A stretch of DNA of 64,000 nucleotides from assembly GCA_027922465.2 (NCBI GenBank), contig BQMF02000165.1:682001-746000 (forward strand), read 5' to 3'. Below, in pieces: positions 63,506 to 64,000 of this stretch. The DNA comes from Turritopsis dohrnii (Eukaryota > Cnidaria > Hydrozoa > Anthoathecata > Oceaniidae). A program made the translations under genes and the position numbers. The notes beneath the pieces were generated by a model that did no database searches, was not told the DNA's origin, and saw only the letters and a list, made by a program, of their open reading frames with translations. Each line of letters opens with the position of its first letter. The stretch's first letter is position 1.

Positions 63506-64000
63506 GTACTTTTTAGAAATTTCTTTTATCATGATTGATAAGTTTCATGTCTGAAAATTACTTTCAATTAAAATGTTAAAGAAATCGTGTTGTTTGTTTC
63601 TTGAAGCCTGTCTTTGGAAAGAGGAAATCTAAATATCTGAATTTTGTCTTTTTGCATTAACCTATTGTATCATTTGTGATAGCCTCGCTCAAACGGACCC
63701 GTAATAATATCATTTACATAATGTTGTAGCAATAATGTTTTGAAAGGCTCTACTATCTAAACTTCTTTTTGAAAACTTTGATAACAGCTTTTGAAATAGC
63801 GAGACAACAATATCCGGACAAATACAAGGTTTTCAATATGAAATTCTGCTAACAACTACATTTTACGCTACGATATTATGAATGTAGTAGTCTTGCATTA
63901 TTCCATTAAGATCGCGGCACGTGAAAGAAAATTGTTTTGATGAAGATTTGGGCTAATTTAGGTGCGAAAGTTTTCACTCTGCTGATATGTGGCAAAAATA
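63506..64000 (+). other. Glutamine synthetase intron 4 (start)
   Basis: Follows donor CGAAG|GTACTT. No continuation exon recognised up to the window end. Confidence 0.6.

Noticed and set aside
1..64000. CRISPR arrays, operons, bacterial promoters or ribosome binding sites
   Set aside because: Spliced genes, eukaryotic families and eukaryotic transposons show this is nuclear DNA; the direct repeats present are minisatellites without unique spacers.

Overview
This is a metazoan nuclear window, AT-rich and full of introns and small transposons. The gene content (LTA4H, PQBP1, MTMR14 and glutamine synthetase orthologues), the compact exon-intron style and the repeat types fit a cnidarian, perhaps a hydrozoan; the taxon is inferred, not proven. 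Four conserved genes were assembled by hand from short exons whose splice phases agree.

Layout: (1) 210-7250, plus strand: the last four exons of a leukotriene A4 hydrolase-type M1 aminopeptidase, with a 5.9 kb intron holding a RING-finger fragment. (2) 8.4-15.9 kb: a transposon block. It has two abutting TTAA-flanked elements, a foldback element with 15 GCGGCCGC sites, a collapsed hAT element and CGCGAAA-rich TA-flanked elements. (3) 16721-18519, minus strand: a complete eight-exon PQBP1 gene. (4) 20021-45370, minus strand: a complete MTMR14 (Jumpy) phosphoinositide phosphatase gene of sixteen exons, active site included. (5) Inside MTMR14 intron 10 (22953-36760), on the opposite strand, lie five head-to-tail paralogous genes. 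Each has its whole reading frame in one exon and encodes a type I membrane protein: signal peptide, a cysteine-rich, N-glycosylated ectodomain apparently of two beta-sandwich modules, one transmembrane helix, and a variable tail with SH3-binding or tyrosine motifs. I know no named family that fits, and this is the most interesting part of the window. (6) 45.6-50.7 kb: TIR elements and a LINE fragment. (7) 50666-55728: a nested transposon. A Mutator-like element with 18-bp inverted termini carries a broken transposase, a reverse-transcriptase insertion on the other strand, and inside that an 83-bp palindromic MITE with a perfect 9-bp target duplication. (8) 55.7-62.1 kb: mostly empty, with a few weak exon candidates. 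(9) 62195-63505, plus strand: the first four coding exons of glutamine synthetase; its 3' end is outside the window.

The housekeeping genes cover eicosanoid/aminopeptidase, splicing/innate sensing, phosphoinositide and nitrogen functions and show no operon logic. The receptor-like genes form a local tandem family whose ectodomain scaffold is kept while the intracellular tails differ, as expected of diversifying receptors for recognition or signalling. No sequence search was possible; family names rest on recognised motifs and exon-phase agreement.
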